Positions 22,000 through 34,154 are shown, counted from the first letter of the stretch. The stretch: 64,000 nucleotides of DNA from Sweltsa coloradensis (GCA_024449915.1 JAMZAV010001829.1:148283-212282), one strand, 5' to 3'. Notes: generated by a model not told the origin, from the sequence alone. Program-made: numbers and translations.

Positions 22000-24095
22000 T
22001 CTGAATTGTAGTAAATAATAACAATTACACCTAAGGGAGTGTTTCCTGACCAAACAAATCGAGATACAACACTACTGTTTCATACATCACTAGAAGACAT
22101 CACGGAATCTAAATAAGTATACTTGTGACTCGTGAGTATACAACACTCCATTTCAGAATTGCATTGTATAACAGTAACTGATTTGAATGTATGTATTCGA
22201 ATGTTGGATTCGGAATGTTTAAAAGAATTAATTTTTTTTCACTCGCAAACTGCACCCTGAGCAGGTTTCCCACAAGTAATTTAAAATAGATGCTTGTAGT
22301 CTATCACACGTAATAAATTGTGGTTATAAAAAGCAACACTATAGTGTATATTGAACTTTTGTACGCACGAAAGAGGTAAGAAGACAAAAGTCCTAGTCTC
22401 AACGAACAGGACATTTAAATTTATTTCGGCCATGCTCTTCAAGTATCCACATGAGATGATCACAGCAGTACATCAGGTCCAAAATGATACACAACAACAT
22501 GAATTTGACAATTTTGAGCTGGAAAACTATCGGCGTAGAATAAGTTTGCGTGGAGCTCTCATCCTCCATGCTTGCGTGTAACTTGTTCAAATCACCAACC
22601 AACCCCATACATTTAAAATGACTGGTGAGTATCATGCTAGTCTCCTCTGGGACCAAATTTGTATTGAAGGTTATGTAAATTCCGAACAGCGTAGATCGAA
22701 GCCAACAACAGGACCGCTTTAGTGAGTGACCTTCATTAAATTAATTAAGTTATATCCATATTCATAGTTTTCCCATAACACTATGAATAAATAATGATTA
22801 ATTTCGGTGTGTATCAAATATCAGTGAGAAACTGATTTGTACAAAAAATTATGTGATATTTTATAAAATTAAATGTAGAGTTTAAATTGAATTATCATTA
22901 TTTTTAGTGTTTTGAATTCCAGTGAAACCAAGTTCAAACCAAAACGTTGCCTGTGGGATTAATAAATAAAAGTTTACTTTTGTGCAATTTTATCAATCAA
23001 TTATTTGTATTTTGACATTAAAAAGTATAATTTTTTTTTACTTTTTAAAGAATTTTTTACAGAAAATATAGCTACCACCAGCCATTAGTATTATGTGAAA
23101 TTTCTGATTGAAATAATTATATTTTATCAAAATTTTGGAGATATTTGACGAAAATGCGATTTGACCTAGGCCTATTTTACAATCACTGACTTCAATTTAC
23201 TTTATTTTCAAAATTTTAAATATATTTTGTGAATAAAATGTTATAATTTGCTAATAATGAGGAGCAGCCAGGTTTAAAAAAATATTAGTTTTACACTATT
23301 AACTAATTTTTAAAGAGATTTTAACTTTTTACCTCCCAGCGAGAAAATAGACTAAAATCGTCAGCGGATCCATATCAAGTTTTTGATAAGTAGGCCTTAT
23401 AAAGTACCTTCTCACCATTTTTACACTTGTACCCCAAAGGCACTATAGTGGGTCTAAACGGCGCTATTTCTTGGACTCATTTAAATACGTATCTTTAAAA
23501 GTAACCTGATTTTATAGTAACCACAAAAATACATAACTATTCCAAGTGTTCTGTCTGTAACCACAAGTTCTAAGAAATAGTTTTTGGCGTGTAGTTTTTT
23601 GTACTTGTTTTGTAAACTAAATATCATGAGGAGTAATTTAAACGGTAGATGATCATAACAAAGTACACAATCACTTAACCCCTTCAAGATGTTTAGTTTT
23701 CGTCGTTTTCGTATTGCTATAAACAACGAACGCCGTTTATTAGCGTTCCAACAGTGAATGTAGCGCGTTTACCCCTTGGACAAATGGCAGGTACTAGACC
23801 GCTGGTGAGGTGGGTCAAAAGGGTAGCCTAACTCTCAGGGGTACTTCACATATTAATGCGGAAAAGAGGGTTGGTCATTATACCATCTTCTTGATGCAGA
23901 CGACGCAATGATAAAATCCTCTTTCCGTGCCCTAATTGGTTCAGTGAAACATTCGCCCGAAAATGAACATTTCAAAGCCTTGAACACCGGTCCTCTTGTA
24001 AAAAAAGCGTGCATATTTCCACAACTTGTGACCCAGCACCAGCAGACTTCAACTTCATTGCTTGATCTCGAATTATAACCTCCGTGTTGATGTTA
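22000..24095. other. FB1 loop DNA, no supported feature
   Basis: AT-rich, with only short unrelated open frames on both strands. No element termini, tRNA-like arms or homologies were recognised over these 2.1 kb. Confidence 0.5.
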
Positions 24096-25265
24096 CTAGG
24101 AAGCTTCGCAAACGCTTTTTCAGGCGCGTTGTTGGATGAGCGTAATTGTTTAATTAAGGGGTTGTTTCACTGAAAATGTATGAAAAACCAGCAACTTTGT
24201 ATATTATTGTTTTAATTGTTTTTTTTAGTTTACCTTTTTTATTTATTGACTACATAAATTATTTTATGTTAATATAATGCTTAAAAGCATTAAATGAATT
24301 TTTCTGAGCGCTGCATGCTATTTTGCATGGGAAAATGGCTTACCGGTACTGATATTAGACCTAATCTAGGGCTGTGTAGTGTAAGAGTGTTATTCATAGC
24401 AATTTTAGTCAATTTTAAAGAAGCCAATATTAACGGGTTATAAAGGCCCAGTGACTTCATGTAAAATAAATAAACTGAACCGTTAGGCTATGTTACCTCA
24501 AATTTACCAAAAAAACAACATAAATAAAACATTAAATGCTATTATCTCAAAACTTTTATTCTAGCACATTTGCTAACATTTTTTCCTACTTCTTCTACAG
24601 TTTTTTAAGATAAAAGGATAATTTCTTTTTTAATGTGCTCACAAGTATTATTCTGACAAATTCACTGGATACTTTTTTGATGGATTTATAGTTTTTTAAT
24701 TAAAATATGGGAAATATAGATTTGTTACAAAAACATACATTTTCCATCAATGCAAAGGAAAAAAATCATATTAATCAAACAAAAAGAAAATTATAAAATC
24801 CGTCTGGTAAATGTTTAGATGTATTGTTTTTAATCTAAAACACCTTTCACTTAAATTTTTTTTTTGTAAAAGCCTTAGAATTATCGCAGCATCATTAGCA
24901 AAAATCGTAAAAATTGCAATTATTAAGAGAAATAATTATTCGATTGCGCTCAAATTTCACACAAATATATATCAATTCATTAGTTAAGGTTTTGTGAAAA
25001 AATCATTACAATCGGACAAAGCATGTAGGTGTTATAAGTTGAAGAATATTTTTAAAATGAAAACAAATCGTTAAAATTGCAATTTCATAAGAAATAATTT
25101 TTGATTGCCGCCTCAAATTTAACACGAATACATTAATTCATAAAATTAAAATTCTGTGAAAAAATCATTCACAATAAGATAAAGCATATAGGTGTTATAA
25201 GTCGAAGAATTGTTTAAAAATTCGAAAAAAAAATCGTAATAATTACGATTATAATAAGAAATAAT
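24096..25265 (-). mobile_element. Helitron-like element, copy E, 5' truncated
   Basis: Reading the minus strand, the 3' end has the subterminal repeat ATTACGCTCATCCAAC, a hairpin with AACGC/GCGTT stem around a CTGAAAAA loop, then TTCCTAG (CTAG at 24096-24099). The internal about 140-bp repeats with CGATTGCGCTCAAATTTCAC and GTGAAAAAATCATTACAATC lie at 24890-25260. No 5' TTGGATGAGCG end is found, so the 5' part is missing. Confidence 0.65.
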
Positions 25266-25596
25266 TTGAGGGGCTCAGAAGCAAAGTGGACCAACCCACA
25301 CAATTCTCTTCCTGAGATAATTTGAGTAAGTAGGAGCAATTTATAAAATGTAGCTTAAACTGTTAGGATTGGAATGCAGTCTATTGCTTCCTAACATATT
25401 AACTTAAAATATAACATCTTGAAATTAAAAAAAATTCATAACTTCAGCAGAAAATCATCAGAATATATATTAGTACTTTAAACAGCAATTAAAAAAGTGA
25501 CTACACCGGGGTATATATATATATATGTTTAACCTTAGCTTTATAGTAGGCGACTATGACGCTGTTATGTTAGTACTTTAGACAGAAAATAAAAAA

Positions 25597-25671
25597 GTGA
25601 CTACACCGGGGTTTGAACGCGGGACCTTAGCCTACCGGGCTATGCTCTTACCAACTGAGCTATGCGGCCAC
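25597..25671 (-). tRNA. tRNA-like gene copy 1 (anticodon position GGT)
   Basis: Minus strand reads GGCCGCATAGCTCAGTTGG, then AAGAGC, an anticodon arm TAGC..GCTA, and a T arm CGGGTTTGAA-type inverse near the 3' end. The D arm is canonical. The T arm in this copy has a mismatch (CCGCG against CCCGG). Loop position 33 is not U, which argues against a working tRNA. Confidence 0.55.
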
Positions 25672-25887
25672 CAACTTAAAACTGTCTAATTTTGGTCTGT
25701 TTTGTACATTGTTAATAACGTGTGTAGAGCAGATTGCACTGCCTAGTAGGCTGCACATGAAATTAACTTCGAGGAATACAAACAATCTCGGTAACCCTAG
25801 AGTGGCGGAAATATGATGTTTAAACTTGGCTTAATAGTAGGCGACTATGATGCTGTTGTGTTAGTACTTTAGACAGAAATTAAAAAA

Positions 25888-25962
25888 GTGACTACACCGG
25901 GTGTTGAACCCGGGACCTTAGCTTACCGGGCTATGCTCTTACCAACTGAGCTTTGCGGCCAC
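25888..25962 (-). tRNA. tRNA-like gene copy 2
   Basis: Same unit as copy 1 with ACGCGGG replaced by CCCGGG, so one half of the T stem is intact, but the opposite strand is CACCCGG and pairs imperfectly. The D arm has a change (GCAAAGCTCAG instead of GCATAGCTCAG). Confidence 0.5.
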
Positions 25963-26371
25963 CAATTTAAAAACTGTCTAATTTTGGTCTGTTTTGTACA
26001 TTGTTAATAACGTGTGTAGAGCAGATTGGCACTGCCTATTAGACTGCACATGAAATTAACTTGGAGGAATACAAACCATCTCTGTAGGCCTAACCCTAGA
26101 GTTGGGAAATATGATGTTTAAAGTTGGCTTATAGTAGGCGACTATGACGCTGTATGTTAGTACTTTAGACAGAAATTAAAAAAGTGACAACACCCGGGTC
26201 GCCTACTATAATGCCAACTTTAAACATCATATTTCCCAACTCTAGGGTTACAGAGATGGTTTGTATTTCTCCAAGTTAATTTCATGTGCAGTCTAATAGG
26301 CAGTGCAATCTGCTCTACACACGATATTAACAATGTACAAAAAAGACCAAAAATTAGACAGTTTTAAAATG

Positions 26372-26446
26372 GTGGCCGCATAGCTCAGTTGGTAAGAGCA
26401 TAGCCCGGTAAGCTAAGGTCCCGGGTTCAAACCCCGGTGTAGTCAC
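26372..26446 (+). tRNA. tRNA-like gene copy 3, best preserved
   Basis: Acceptor GGCCGCA pairs with TGTAGTC at 6 of 7 positions counting G-U, the D arm GCTC/GAGC is perfect, and the T arm CCGGG-TTCAAAC-CCCGG is perfect. The anticodon arm has four pairs (TAGC/GCTA) with loop CCGGTAA, giving GGT (Thr) but C at position 33. It is intact enough to serve as a Pol III promoter. Being one of three repeated copies, it is more likely a mobile or duplicated tRNA-derived unit. Confidence 0.6.
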
Positions 26447-26584
26447 TTTTTTAATTTCTGTCTAAAGTACTAATATATATATATATATAATATATAAATA
26501 TTAGCTTGCTTAACAGCAGCTTGCTCTGTTGTCTACCTCCTTCAATATTCATATGTACTTGCTGTATCTGAATATTGTCAATAA

Positions 26585-26585
26585 A

Positions 26586-26627
<42 letters not shown>

Positions 26628-26645
26628 TATATATATATATAATAA
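26585..26645. repeat. AAT and AT microsatellite
   Basis: A run of about 14 AAT/TAA triplets from 26587 is followed by an AT dinucleotide run, just before the Helitron-like copy at 26651. Confidence 0.9.
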
Positions 26646-26650
26646 TATAA

Positions 26651-27283
26651 TAGAATAAAAACGCTTAAGTCCCGCCGCGTTGATGGATGAGCGTTTTTGT
26701 AAGAGCTTTTTTGTAAGTTTTTAGTTTGCGTAGGACCACTTTTCCTTTGCAAGTGCTTTTTGAATGCATTGTAGGTGATTGTTGTCAAGTTTATATTGTT
26801 ACTTGTTAATTGTTATTATAAACCTAAAAAAACACTTATTCAAACCATTATTCTATGGATTTTGGCTAGTTTTTTCATTTTTTTTTTTCAAAAAAGCTAT
26901 ACATCACCATTACCTTAATGTCCATTGCAAAAAAAGAACGTAGTAGCCCAACCCGTTTGGTCAGAATCGGCCCAAATGTCACGAAAATATCGCACTAAAT
27001 ATCGTAAAAAATCGTAAAATTACGATATTCATGATAAATAATTTTTCGATTGCGCTCAAAAACGTGTCAGTTTTAAGTTTAGAGATTTCGAAGGCCTCCA
27101 GAAAAATTCATCTCAATGGAGTATCGGTTTAGCCGAATCGTGTTAACAAACACACAAAAATACAGAAAAAAAGAAAGAAAGAAAGAAAGAAAGAAAAGAA
27201 AAGAAGAAAGAAAAAAAACAATCCGGATTTTTTCTCCAGTGTAGTGAAATGGAATCTTCACTTCGCTCGCTACGCTCATCCAA
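26651..27283 (-). mobile_element. Helitron-like element, copy D
   Basis: On the minus strand the element starts TTGGATGAGCGTAGCGAGCG at 27283 and ends with the AACGC...GCGTT hairpin near 26656-26685. The terminal CTAG is mutated (TAGAATAAAAACGC on the plus strand). A polypurine/polypyrimidine tract (GAAA)n lies at 27167-27220 in the position where copies A, B and C have a T-rich tract. Confidence 0.7.
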
Positions 27284-27361
27284 CCAACGTTTGGCCAACG
27301 TTGGTATTTAGTTGAAAAACGAAATGATCAGTGTCCGACCTTAACCGACCAATACTATGGA

Positions 27362-28482
27362 GAACCAAAGTTTTTGTTCCCGTGGGGAATGTTCAGTCAA
27401 TCATTTTTGGGCAAAACACAGTCATTTTGAAAAGTTGGCGCCATGCATTTCCATAACCGTGCATTGCTTCCATCTAGTGAGCAAACACGAAACTAACTAG
27501 ATATGGTAGCCTATAGCTCGATCACACGGTCTATGGTGCTGTAAACACAAGTTATACGGAAAGGACCCAACCTGTAAGGGCCTTTTGATCGAAAATATTC
27601 TAAGTCGAAATATTTTTACAGTAAGACACTACCAGGGGTATCTTTCAATCGAAAATGTTATGTCTCACGGTGCTACTGTAAGGGTCTCTCCGTATAATTC
27701 TGTACTGTTTCTATCTTAATACGTAACTGAATGGGTCGTACGACATAAAGTTATACGGTAAGACCCAACCTGTAGGGCCTTTTGATCGAAAATATTCTAT
27801 GTCGAAATATTTTATACAGTAAGACACTACCAGGGGTATCTTTCAATCGAAAATGTTATGTCTTACGGCTCTACTGTAAGGGTCTCTCCGTATAATTCTG
27901 TACTTTTTCTATATTAATACGTAACTGAATGGGTCGTACGACATAAAGTTATACGGTAAGACCCAACCTGTAGGCCTTTTCCATCGAAAATATTCAAAGA
28001 CGAAACATTTTATACTGTAAGACACTACCAGGGGTATCTTTCAACCGAAAATTTGTATGCCTTACGGTGCTACTGCATGGGTTGTTAAATATAACAGCTT
28101 CATCCAGGCCACTTCCAAGCATTTCAACGATTTTTGGTCCAGTTTGCTCAAAATTTTATACGCTACGTCCCATCCGGATAGGTCTCTCGATCGAAAATGT
28201 ATATACACTAGGACCCTACCAGATGTGTCTTTAGGCCGAAAGTGTTATGTGCTGAGACCCTCAAGTAGAGTCTTTCAACATAACTTTTCTACTTTAAGAC
28301 CCATCTGGTAGGGTCTCTCGACCTAAATCAAAATTATATCGAGGGAGGATTATGTGCAAAGAGGTTTAGGTGCTACGTACCCTTTCTCGTTTTAACCGAA
28401 AGACCCACCAAAAACACTCCAACTAGTTTTATACAGAGGGATGATTATACCCTAAGGAGTTTATACGCAACGCCCCCGACCC
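27362..28482 (-). repeat. FB1 right arm
   Basis: Inverse of the left arm: the 196-bp units recur with GGGTCGTACGACATAAAG near 27733 and 27933, and the inner end TTCCCGTGGGGAATGTTC pairs with 16270-16285. The outer 450 bp (28060-28482) are more diverged from the left arm than the inner units. The arm is about 290 bp shorter than the left one, consistent with loss of one or more units. Confidence 0.85.
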
Positions 28483-28491
28483 AAATAGTAT
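28483..28491. repeat. Right 9-bp target-site duplication of FB1
   Basis: AAATAGTAT, identical to 14878-14886, directly follows the terminal GCAACGCCCCCGACCC. Confidence 0.9.
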
Positions 28492-28599
28492 AGGCTTACA
28501 TAAACATCACCAAACAACATCGCGCATCAAAGGCACATTTAAAATAATACGCGAGCCTGCTACATGCCTAATACAAGAACATAATAATGCATGAATTTA

Positions 28600-30227
28600 G
28601 ACACGTGACAAAACACGTGAACAAATAACGTTCTCTCAACGGCGGGGTTTGAAGAAATCTGAAATCTTGGCTTGTTTTGCATCTCGTACATTAGTTTGTA
28701 CATCGTCTTCGTCACTCGCGACAACTCTTCTTCCTGGTCTTCATTGATGTCGTGTTGACGATAGTAAGCCTGTACGTTTTTCCAGTGCAGTAATGCGTCA
28801 TTGAAGCTCATGGGCTCGGGTTCGACGTCGGAATCTACATCACTTCCGTCGGCGTCATTGTTCTCTACTCCTTCCACAGCCTCTAGACGACTTTCATCAG
28901 CCATCTCTTCAATAGTCATATGCTCGGTTGTGGGCACATCCTGATCGAGATTGACGTATTCTTCGAAAGTAGGCGCCTCAGTGTCATTCCCTACAATTTC
29001 CTCCAAGTAGCATCATCGATTACGTCATTATCTTCGTCATTATCTTCGATTGTGATGTCGTCGCCCACGGGAAAACCGCATTTCTTGAAGCATGCCTCGA
29101 TTGTGTGAGGCTTCACTTCTGACAGGCATCGGCCACGAAGTGCATAGCCTGGAGCACGTTCATCTTCAGGGGCCGTGGGCGTGGGCGTAGCGGCAGCGGC
29201 AGGTGCGCCCAGCCTTGCATCAACGATTTTCACGAGACGTCGCACCAAACGTGTTTTGTATTGGATTTCACGTTTTGGATTATTCCAAGGTCCAGGGGTT
29301 GAAGCTCACTAGTGCAGTTTGCTGGCAAGAACATGACCTTCACGCTGCGCAAACCTAACGATTCCGGGTCCCGGATGGGCTGGACAGTGGTCAACAAAGA
29401 GGAGCACTTTTCGTTTTTTGGGAACTCATTTTGCATCGAGCGCCCGCAATACTCTTCGAACATCTTAGACGTAACCCACGCCTTTCGGTTGAATTTGTAG
29501 TCGGTTGGCAACCGACGCGTGTTTTTTGAAACATCTGGGTTTCCCGAATTTACCGATTACGAGTGGCCTCAGTTTTTCGGTTCCATCGGAATTGCAACAC
29601 AGTAAAACTGTTAGCCTCTCCTTACTCTTCTTTACGCCGTGGCACCTTTCGTTTTTGAACGCGAATGTGCGATCGGGAAGAACACTGTGAAAGAGAGCTG
29701 TTTCATCAGCGTTAAAAAAGTCCCTGGGGGCGTACTCGGCACCAAGTCGGCAAACCTGCTTTCCATTCAGCCACTGTGTCTGCATCTACTCCCGCGCTCT
29801 CGCCACACACGCGCTTGCATACGATCCCGTGGCGACTTCGGAAACGGAATAGCCACCCGCTTGAAGCAAAGAAGTCTTCTGTGATATTTAACCGCAAGGC
29901 TAATTGTTTGGCCTTTTCCAAAAGGATAGGACCACTTAGAGGCACATTTGCCGACCGTTCCTGCTGGAACCAGCGCACAAGCAAACGTTCCAGTTCATCA
30001 TACCGGCCGACTTGCATGCGAGACTTTTTGGCACTCATCTTACTACCACACTGAGCACTATTCACTTCGATTTCTTTGCGCGCATAAATAATGGAGTTCA
30101 GTGTAGAAGCAGCAAGATTCAATTTTTTCGCAATGTCAACTTTTTTCATCATCGGATTATCGTCTACTTCTTTTAAGATCTTCATCTTCTCCTTCAATGT
30201 TAATGACTGTCGTTTTCGCGAAGACAT
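28600..30227 (-). pseudogene. Tigger/jerky-type transposase (CENP-B HTH + DDE), frameshifted
   Basis: The probable start is the Met at 30227 (MSSRKRQSLTLKEKMKIL), opening a CENP-B N-terminal HTH, followed by a Tc5/CENP-B-type HTH with SGWLFRFRSRHGI. The frame shifts near 29765 and continues as FFNADETALFH with the first catalytic Asp. Then come KSKERLTVLLCCNSDG and PRCFKK. A second shift near 29400 hides the expected DHCPAHP motif, and downstream LPANCTSELQPLDLGII is back in frame. A third break lies near 29240 and a fourth near 29000. The acidic C-terminal part (MEEIVGNDTEAPTFEEYV onward) runs to about 28600. In the family this enzyme cuts and pastes elements with TA target duplications in the nucleus. 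With at least three frameshifts it cannot be active. Confidence 0.88.
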
Positions 30228-32289
30228 TATACACGATTGTGAAAACACGCAAGAAACTGAACTGAACGATATTACCGATAAACACGATGACTAACACGGG
30301 TGTGCTATCCGATAGCCCACAGTACACAGTGGCCCAGCGACCCTCGGCAGTCGACGAGGCGAGACAGGGTTGCAATCGGGTCACGTGCATCGTTCGTGGA
30401 ATGCTGCCGGGAGAGGAGTGGTAGTGAGCGGGCGGGAAAGGAGAGGGAGGTGAGGGGTGCAGAGTAGGTGTCAGTTGCACTCTACCACAGCTGGCGCGGC
30501 TGGCTTGCGTAGTAAAGACGTCGTTCTTCTTCTCGCGTAGGGCCTACACATCGTTTTATTTCCTAAAAAAACGTATTATTGAAATATATATGCAATGGGG
30601 ACTCGTAAAAATAACGAATAAATGATAAAAACGAATAAATGCAAAACGAGTATATGAAATAAATTAACACATGCGCTTATGGAGAAAAGTAGGGACTTAA
30701 CAAAAAAAACGAATATATGTTAAAAACGTTGTGTTGAGAAACGAATATTTGAGATATGATTAGACAAAAACATCACATAGTCAAGATGATCAAAGATCTC
30801 TATGGCACACAAGTTGCTTTAATGAAACATCGTAGTAAGAGTAACAAAATGGACCAACTATTTCAGTCAGAGTACATTAAAAAAATAGAGCTATCAGTCA
30901 TGCCAATGCTGATCAGCTAGCTTTAAGAATGAAGAAGATCAACAGTTACTGAAGCTACAACAAGATTCCAGCACAGGATCCATTGGGCCTGTTGACAGAA
31001 ACCTCGCAGCCCTAGAGACACGATCTGCCAAACGTGGAAAGCAGGTAGCTAAACGCATGCATACACCCAGTAAACACAACACCACTCAGAGAGGTGTTTA
31101 TTTTCGTCACTTAGCTCACAAAGACAGTCCCCACACATTGTGAGCAAAATGTGAGATGAATGTGACTGAATTAAATATTCCATGCAAAAATGCAACACTT
31201 TGAGACCTCTCTATTAGCACACAGAGTTAACCCAATATGAGCAAATGTATTTCTGCTCTCAGAGTATTATCAGAACTGTCACTTTGCTACTACATTTTAT
31301 CTACATCAAAAGTCCTCACGTCTGTGATGACTTTAAGAGCTGTTTGTGAGCAGAATTTGTATTTGTTTATTTTGATGGAATTCACTCACATTGTGTGAGG
31401 TTTGAGTCGGATTTAATAAGTACCTTTGTAATGATATTTTATCCCAACACAATGGTTGTTATTTGTGAGCAATTATTTGTCACATTGTTACCTCCCCAAC
31501 CCCAACTCGGATACCTACTTTAAGCTGAATTTAATAAACTCAGAGAAGTACCTGAACGGGTCACTTTGATAACACTTTTTTTTTTGCGTCAAAAGTCCAC
31601 ACATCTGAGATGACTTTAAAAGCTGTTTGTGAGCAGCATTTTATTTTTTTTATTTTTTTTTATTCGCTCACATTGTGTGGGGTTTGAGTAGGATTTGATA
31701 TGTACCTTTGTGATGATATTTATACTGCATCATCCATATATTGTATATCCAACTTCATATTTACTGTTAACAAATTATTAAGGATGTTAACGCAAATGTC
31801 TTCATTATCGGTTCAGGAAAAATAGTTTACTATTTTTTGGTTTTAGGTTCGAACCGGTTTGATGATGCCCTGATTGGAATTGCACTAAATGAATCATAAT
31901 TCTGAAAGTAAAATACTTTTAAATTAGTAAGAGATAACTGACACTACTCATAATGGATTAATATTATCCTACGATAATTCCCGCGAGCAGAGAGAGAGAG
32001 AAGAGGAGCAAAAATCTTTACAAAAAAAATTATTAATTTTGTCGAATATTATAAAAAACAAGTGCGCAAAGTCAATAAAAATTCCGAAATCCTCCTTTTA
32101 AATCCCAAAACCAATGTTGCCCAAATGTAACTTAATTATATTTTCTCCCCCAAGAACACAATTTTTAGGGACAAATTTATTGCAATGTAAACTTAATAAT
32201 AAAGAAGGTTTCAATCACGAAAGATTGCCTCTCGTCAATATCGTCTACTCATAAAACGAGTAAAAATCTCACATCAAACATCGCAACAG

Positions 32290-32650
32290 CCCAGCTATTT
32301 ATATTATAGAGACAACATGCTCGCAGTGTCAGAATGCAAGTGTTCTATCTCCACTGTTTAGTTGTAGTGCGAAATGCATGTGTTCTATCTTTAAAGCGTC
32401 TGTTGAAGATTGCAACCGAATCAGAATGCAACTGTTCTATCTCCACTGTTTAGTTGTAGTGCGAAATGCATGTGTTCTATCTCCAAAGCGTCTGTTGAAG
32501 ATTGAAAACGGAATCAGAATGCAACTGTTCTATCCCCCACTGTTTAGTTGTAGAACGAAATGCATGTGTTCTATCTCCAAAGAGTATGTTGAAGATGGCA
32601 ACGGAATAACAATGCAACAATGTTCTATCTCGAAACGAAATAATATATCA
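32290..32650 (+). repeat. Minisatellite of about 83 bp in element alpha
   Basis: GTTCTATCTCCA followed by CTGTTTAGTTGTAG or AAGCGTCTGTTGAAGATTG recurs about four times. The open frame at 32378-32683 (repeated MCSIFK / VLSPKRLLKI phrases) is a translation of this repeat. The inverse copy at 37650-38240 has more units. Confidence 0.85.
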
Positions 32651-34154
32651 TCGTATATTTTGTTCCCGCCGCGGCCGTTTTGAACATGGCGACGTCCACG
32701 ATTTTGAGTGAAATGTAATGACGACTTGATCTTATAGAACAGACGATTAAAAGTTAGGTATAACACAAACTTTAAAAACGTCTACGTTTTTATTATTTGT
32801 TTTGTTAAAGCTCTAAATGTTTACATGAACAGAAGCTTGTATTCGACATGTAGAGTTAGCGGCCGTGCCTTCCCCTGGGCTTAGAACCTATGTACGTTGT
32901 CTGAAGTCTGAAGAATTAATTGTGGCGCATTTAATTAACATGCCACCTGAAACTCCAGGTCCTTCTAGCTCGAAACAATAGCGTGTGAGAAAGAACACTT
33001 GCATTCTGACACTGCAGAGTTTTGCTCATACATCAAAGGTATTAATGTGTATTGTAATGGTGTCATTAATATGTATTAGCAGAGTCGATAAAGAAGTTTC
33101 CCCGTTGGGGAGGTCCTCCAACTCCCTATACCGCCCTGGGTTAAATAAAAAGTCGGTTTTTGGCGTTGGGAATCTAACGTTCCGCGCGATTCTGTGTGAC
33201 GATTGATGGAACTACTTCAATAAAACTACGTCACTTTTCTACTAGTAGTTAACAGTCGATGACGACAAATGGCGGAAACGTCAAAATATTAAATACGATC
33301 GAAAGTTGGCGAATGTTTTGGCATAAAGCAAACTCTCTTTATTAATGAGGATATTTCTGATGGAGTAGACCTAAGCTTAGGAGCTAGGCCGACAATATGT
33401 ATTGTTCAAGATTTCGATTTAAGTGCCTAGGGGGTACTTACGTCTAAAAACAGTATTGTGGCCTTGGGACTAGGCTACACTTACGTCCTTTAGGCTTGAA
33501 CAAGGCACATCTCAAATTATTTCGCGCGAAAATGTCAGTGACGCCTGCGCAACACTTTATAGTACAATAATAAATCAAAAGTAAATCGTTTTAAAAGACT
33601 AGGGCCCAGGGCTAATATGATTGAAATAAAATTGAAGTTTGACGTTTCGTCTGTTGTTTGTTGATTTCAGCGTCACTGCACATCGATAATCTACTGAACC
33701 GTATTTAGCGTGCAGTGCTTTTATTAGTTTCACATTGGAGCCGCTCTCAGCGCGCAGGACGTTAGATTCCGTTTTGACTTGGGAGTAAGGGGACCTCCCC
33801 AAAGGGGAAACTTCTTTATCGACTCTGGTATTAGTATTAGTATATATATTTTGGTAGGTGTTTTTATTTCTGATGTGGTTAATGTTCGTGTGTTTGTGTT
33901 TTTAGCTTTATCCTCCCGAGTCTTGGTTTTATTAAGAATTAAGTATTAATTGCTGCTTCCATATATATACATTGAGTAACTAAAAATAAAATATTTCATA
34001 ATTATTATCAAGTACTGAACAATACTATTAAAATACAATAAAAAACACGTATTAATAAAGGTAGACCACAGAGCAAGTGCACAATGCCTACGATAGTTGC
34101 ATGGATTTGCTGTTGTATCCTATATAGGTGGCTATTCTCGAACAACTTCAGCGT

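Larger units (their letters stand above)
25455..26475. repeat. Cluster of three tRNA-bearing units, two direct and one inverted
   Basis: Units share AGTACTTTAGACAGAAATTAAAA, a tRNA-like segment, then TTGGTCTGTTTTGTACATTG, GTAGAGCAGATTG and TAATTTCATGTGC-type flank. Unit 1 runs about 25505-25800, unit 2 about 25810-26100, and unit 3 about 26190-26475 is inverted. Units 2 and 3 meet head to head at about 26150-26215 through an inverted copy of the AGTAGGCGACTATGA region. Remnant AGTACTTTAAACAGCAATT at 25470 suggests another truncated unit. Confidence 0.8.
14887..28482. mobile_element. 13.6-kb foldback (long-TIR) element, FB1
   Basis: The termini are perfect inverse copies over at least 20 bp (GGGTCGGGGGCGTTGCGTAT and complement), flanked by AAATAGTAT on each side. 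The arms run from 14887 to about 16296 and from about 27362 to 28482. Each is built of tandem units of about 196 bp carrying CGTACGACCCATTC, TACAGGTTGGGTC and CGATCGAAA motifs. A 9-bp duplication with long repetitive TIRs fits Mutator-like elements (known for Drosophila FB/NOF and Phantom). The 11-kb loop holds other mobile DNA and no recognisable transposase, so this copy is either non-autonomous or has lost its own gene. It is inserted in the Tigger 3' region. Confidence 0.85.
13242..30765 (-). mobile_element. Tigger (pogo-superfamily) transposon, split by the 13.6-kb foldback element
   Basis: The left end at 13242, CAGTCAAATCTCAGTTATACG, follows TA and has the form of a Tigger terminal repeat. 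A diverged inverse ending ATTTGAGATATGATTAGAC lies at about 30743-30765. The transposase is on the minus strand at 28600-30227. The element is interrupted by the insertion at 14887-28482, whose flanks form a perfect 9-bp duplication. On both sides of that insertion the Tigger 3' region shows related DNA: a repeat ending TAGGCTTACAT...CATCGC(C)AAACAACATC appears at about 14696 and 28492. The right terminus is degenerate, so its exact limit is uncertain. Confidence 0.7.

Noticed and set aside
32378..32683. 101-codon frame with repeated phrases
   Set aside because: Explained by the 83-bp minisatellite of element alpha.
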